Source: UBA11612 sp964475755 (lineage in GTDB: Bacteria > Pseudomonadota > Alphaproteobacteria > Rhodospirillales > Rhodospirillaceae). From it: a stretch of 64,000 nucleotides of DNA. Both the position numbers and the translations under genes were made by a program. The stretch lies in the NCBI GenBank assembly GCA_964475755.1, contig CAYYXR010000010.1, positions 9,942-73,941 on the forward strand, in the 5' to 3' direction. The notes under the pieces are model-generated. The model saw only the letters and a list, made by a program, of their open reading frames with translations. It searched no databases and was not told the origin of the DNA. How positions within the stretch are numbered: position 1 is the stretch's first letter; every line of letters begins with the position of its first letter. Shown here piece after piece: positions 63,441-64,000 of this stretch.

Positions 63441-64000
63441 ATGAGCGTTCTCTACAAGGCGCTGCAAAAGGCCGAAAAAGAAAACGAGCAGAGACAGGCC
63501 GAGGGTGGCGAAGGTTTTGACGCATCTCGCTTGGCCAGTTCTGGTGCTGTGCGTGCCGCCGGTGGTGGCCGTATAAACTGGCGTGTCGCGGGGCTAGCGA
63601 CGGCCGTCGTATTGGCTCTTGCGATAGGCGCCGCGTTTTTCTTGGTTCAGCCGTCCACAGCACCTCAGCCTATCGCCTCTGCTCCTGCTTCTCCGCCCGT
63701 TATGCAGCCGCCAGCGCCTTCGGAACCGGCACCGGCGTCGCTCGCCGAAGCGGCGCCATCGGAAGGGCAGGGAGACGACACGGTAACGAACGAAGCCGCC
63801 GCCGAGGCGTCGGAACCAGCTTCGCCGGAGCAAGTGGCTGCACAAGAGCAGGCCGAACCGGAAACTATGGCATCGGCGGACGCAACGAATGTTCCTGAAA
63901 CCGCTGCAGAGGCAGGTGAGCCCGCGGCTGTGATCCCGCCTGAGCCTGCTGTGCCACCCGCTTCGGCCCGAACCACGGTTGCTCAGGTCAATCCCGCGCC
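63441..64000 (+). CDS. Membrane-anchored protein with Pro/Ala-rich periplasmic region (partial)
   Basis: The first 186 residues are seen, and the gene continues past the right edge. The cytoplasmic start MSVLYKALQKAEKENEQRQ is a motif shared by single-span proteins found with secretion-type ATPases; in several of these a TPR domain follows. Here a membrane helix lies at about residues 52-72 (VAGLATAVVLALAIGAAFFL), then a long low-complexity stretch of proline, alanine and glutamate. The part that would decide its family is outside the window. The 268 bases before it contain a hairpin (CGGATT/AATCCG) and three GCATCC copies at about 63322-63400, and no gene. Confidence 0.7.
   Translation, partial: MSVLYKALQKAEKENEQRQAEGGEGFDASRLASSGAVRAAGGGRINWRVAGLATAVVLALAIGAAFFLVQPSTAPQPIASAPASPPVMQPPAPSEPAPASLAEAAPSEGQGDDTVTNEAAAEASEPASPEQVAAQEQAEPETMASADATNVPETAAEAGEPAAVIPPEPAVPPASARTTVAQVNPA

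Overview
The window is a contiguous stretch of an alphaproteobacterial chromosome with moderately high GC and dense coding. The class is suggested by several gene sets in their usual alphaproteobacterial arrangement: a TIGR02300 zinc-ribbon protein beside aroA-cmk-rpsA-ihfB, trpF-trpB-trpA-accD-folC, AddAB rather than RecBCD, tsaE-amgK-murU, ChvG/ChvI with the short HprK, RapZ, an EIIA-HPr-EI phosphorelay, and a zf-CHCC protein beside polA. TRAP transporters and the lack of GcrA/CtrA-type neighbours fit a Rhodospirillales-like organism, but that order-level guess is weak.

Layout. 1-951: the start of an IclR-type regulator with a palindromic operator, then a small repeat array built partly from pieces of the adjacent tRNA-Ala(GGC) gene. 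1.1-12.5 kb: housekeeping backbone (TIGR02300 protein, aroA, cmk, rpsA, ihfB, lapA-like, pyrF, trpF, trpB, trpA, accD, folC). 12.5-29.9 kb: a transporter-rich accessory block between folC and trxA. It holds an ACS-family MFS, a SpoIIE phosphatase/kinase plus a STAS gene broken by an in-frame stop, a DASS transporter, a second MFS, a TSUP permease, a three-gene TRAP system followed by an odd M20 protein, a DUF2141 protein, an MHS symporter, a surface-carbohydrate-type protein flanked by a remnant of an MHS-like gene, an Old Yellow Enzyme and an unknown protein.

30.0-48.8 kb is read mostly leftward: trxA with a clear terminator, a small unknown, a Rieske oxygenase, then the tightly overlapping operon tsaE-amgK-murU-addB-addA (cell-wall recycling and recombination repair). 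Upstream of it lie a large PAS protein that looks like a histidine kinase without its histidine, ahcY, and the regulatory phosphorelay hprK-rapZ-EIIA-HPr-EI. 48.9-52.3 kb: an AEC permease and the chvI-chvG two-component system. 52.4-61.5 kb: a TPR protein, a di-haem cytochrome c, polA, a zf-CHCC protein, an ABC ATPase without a permease beside it, a lipoprotein lysophospholipase-like hydrolase, an EamA transporter and tRNA-Arg(CCG). 61.5-64 kb: poorly characterised secreted proteins and the start of a membrane-anchored protein running off the end.

No IS element, CRISPR array, rRNA or phage gene was seen. I did not find a clear new defence or biosynthetic system. The strongest oddities are the nonsense codon in the STAS gene, the histidine-less sensor protein beside ahcY, the M20 protein lacking its catalytic glutamates, and the tRNA-derived repeat array.
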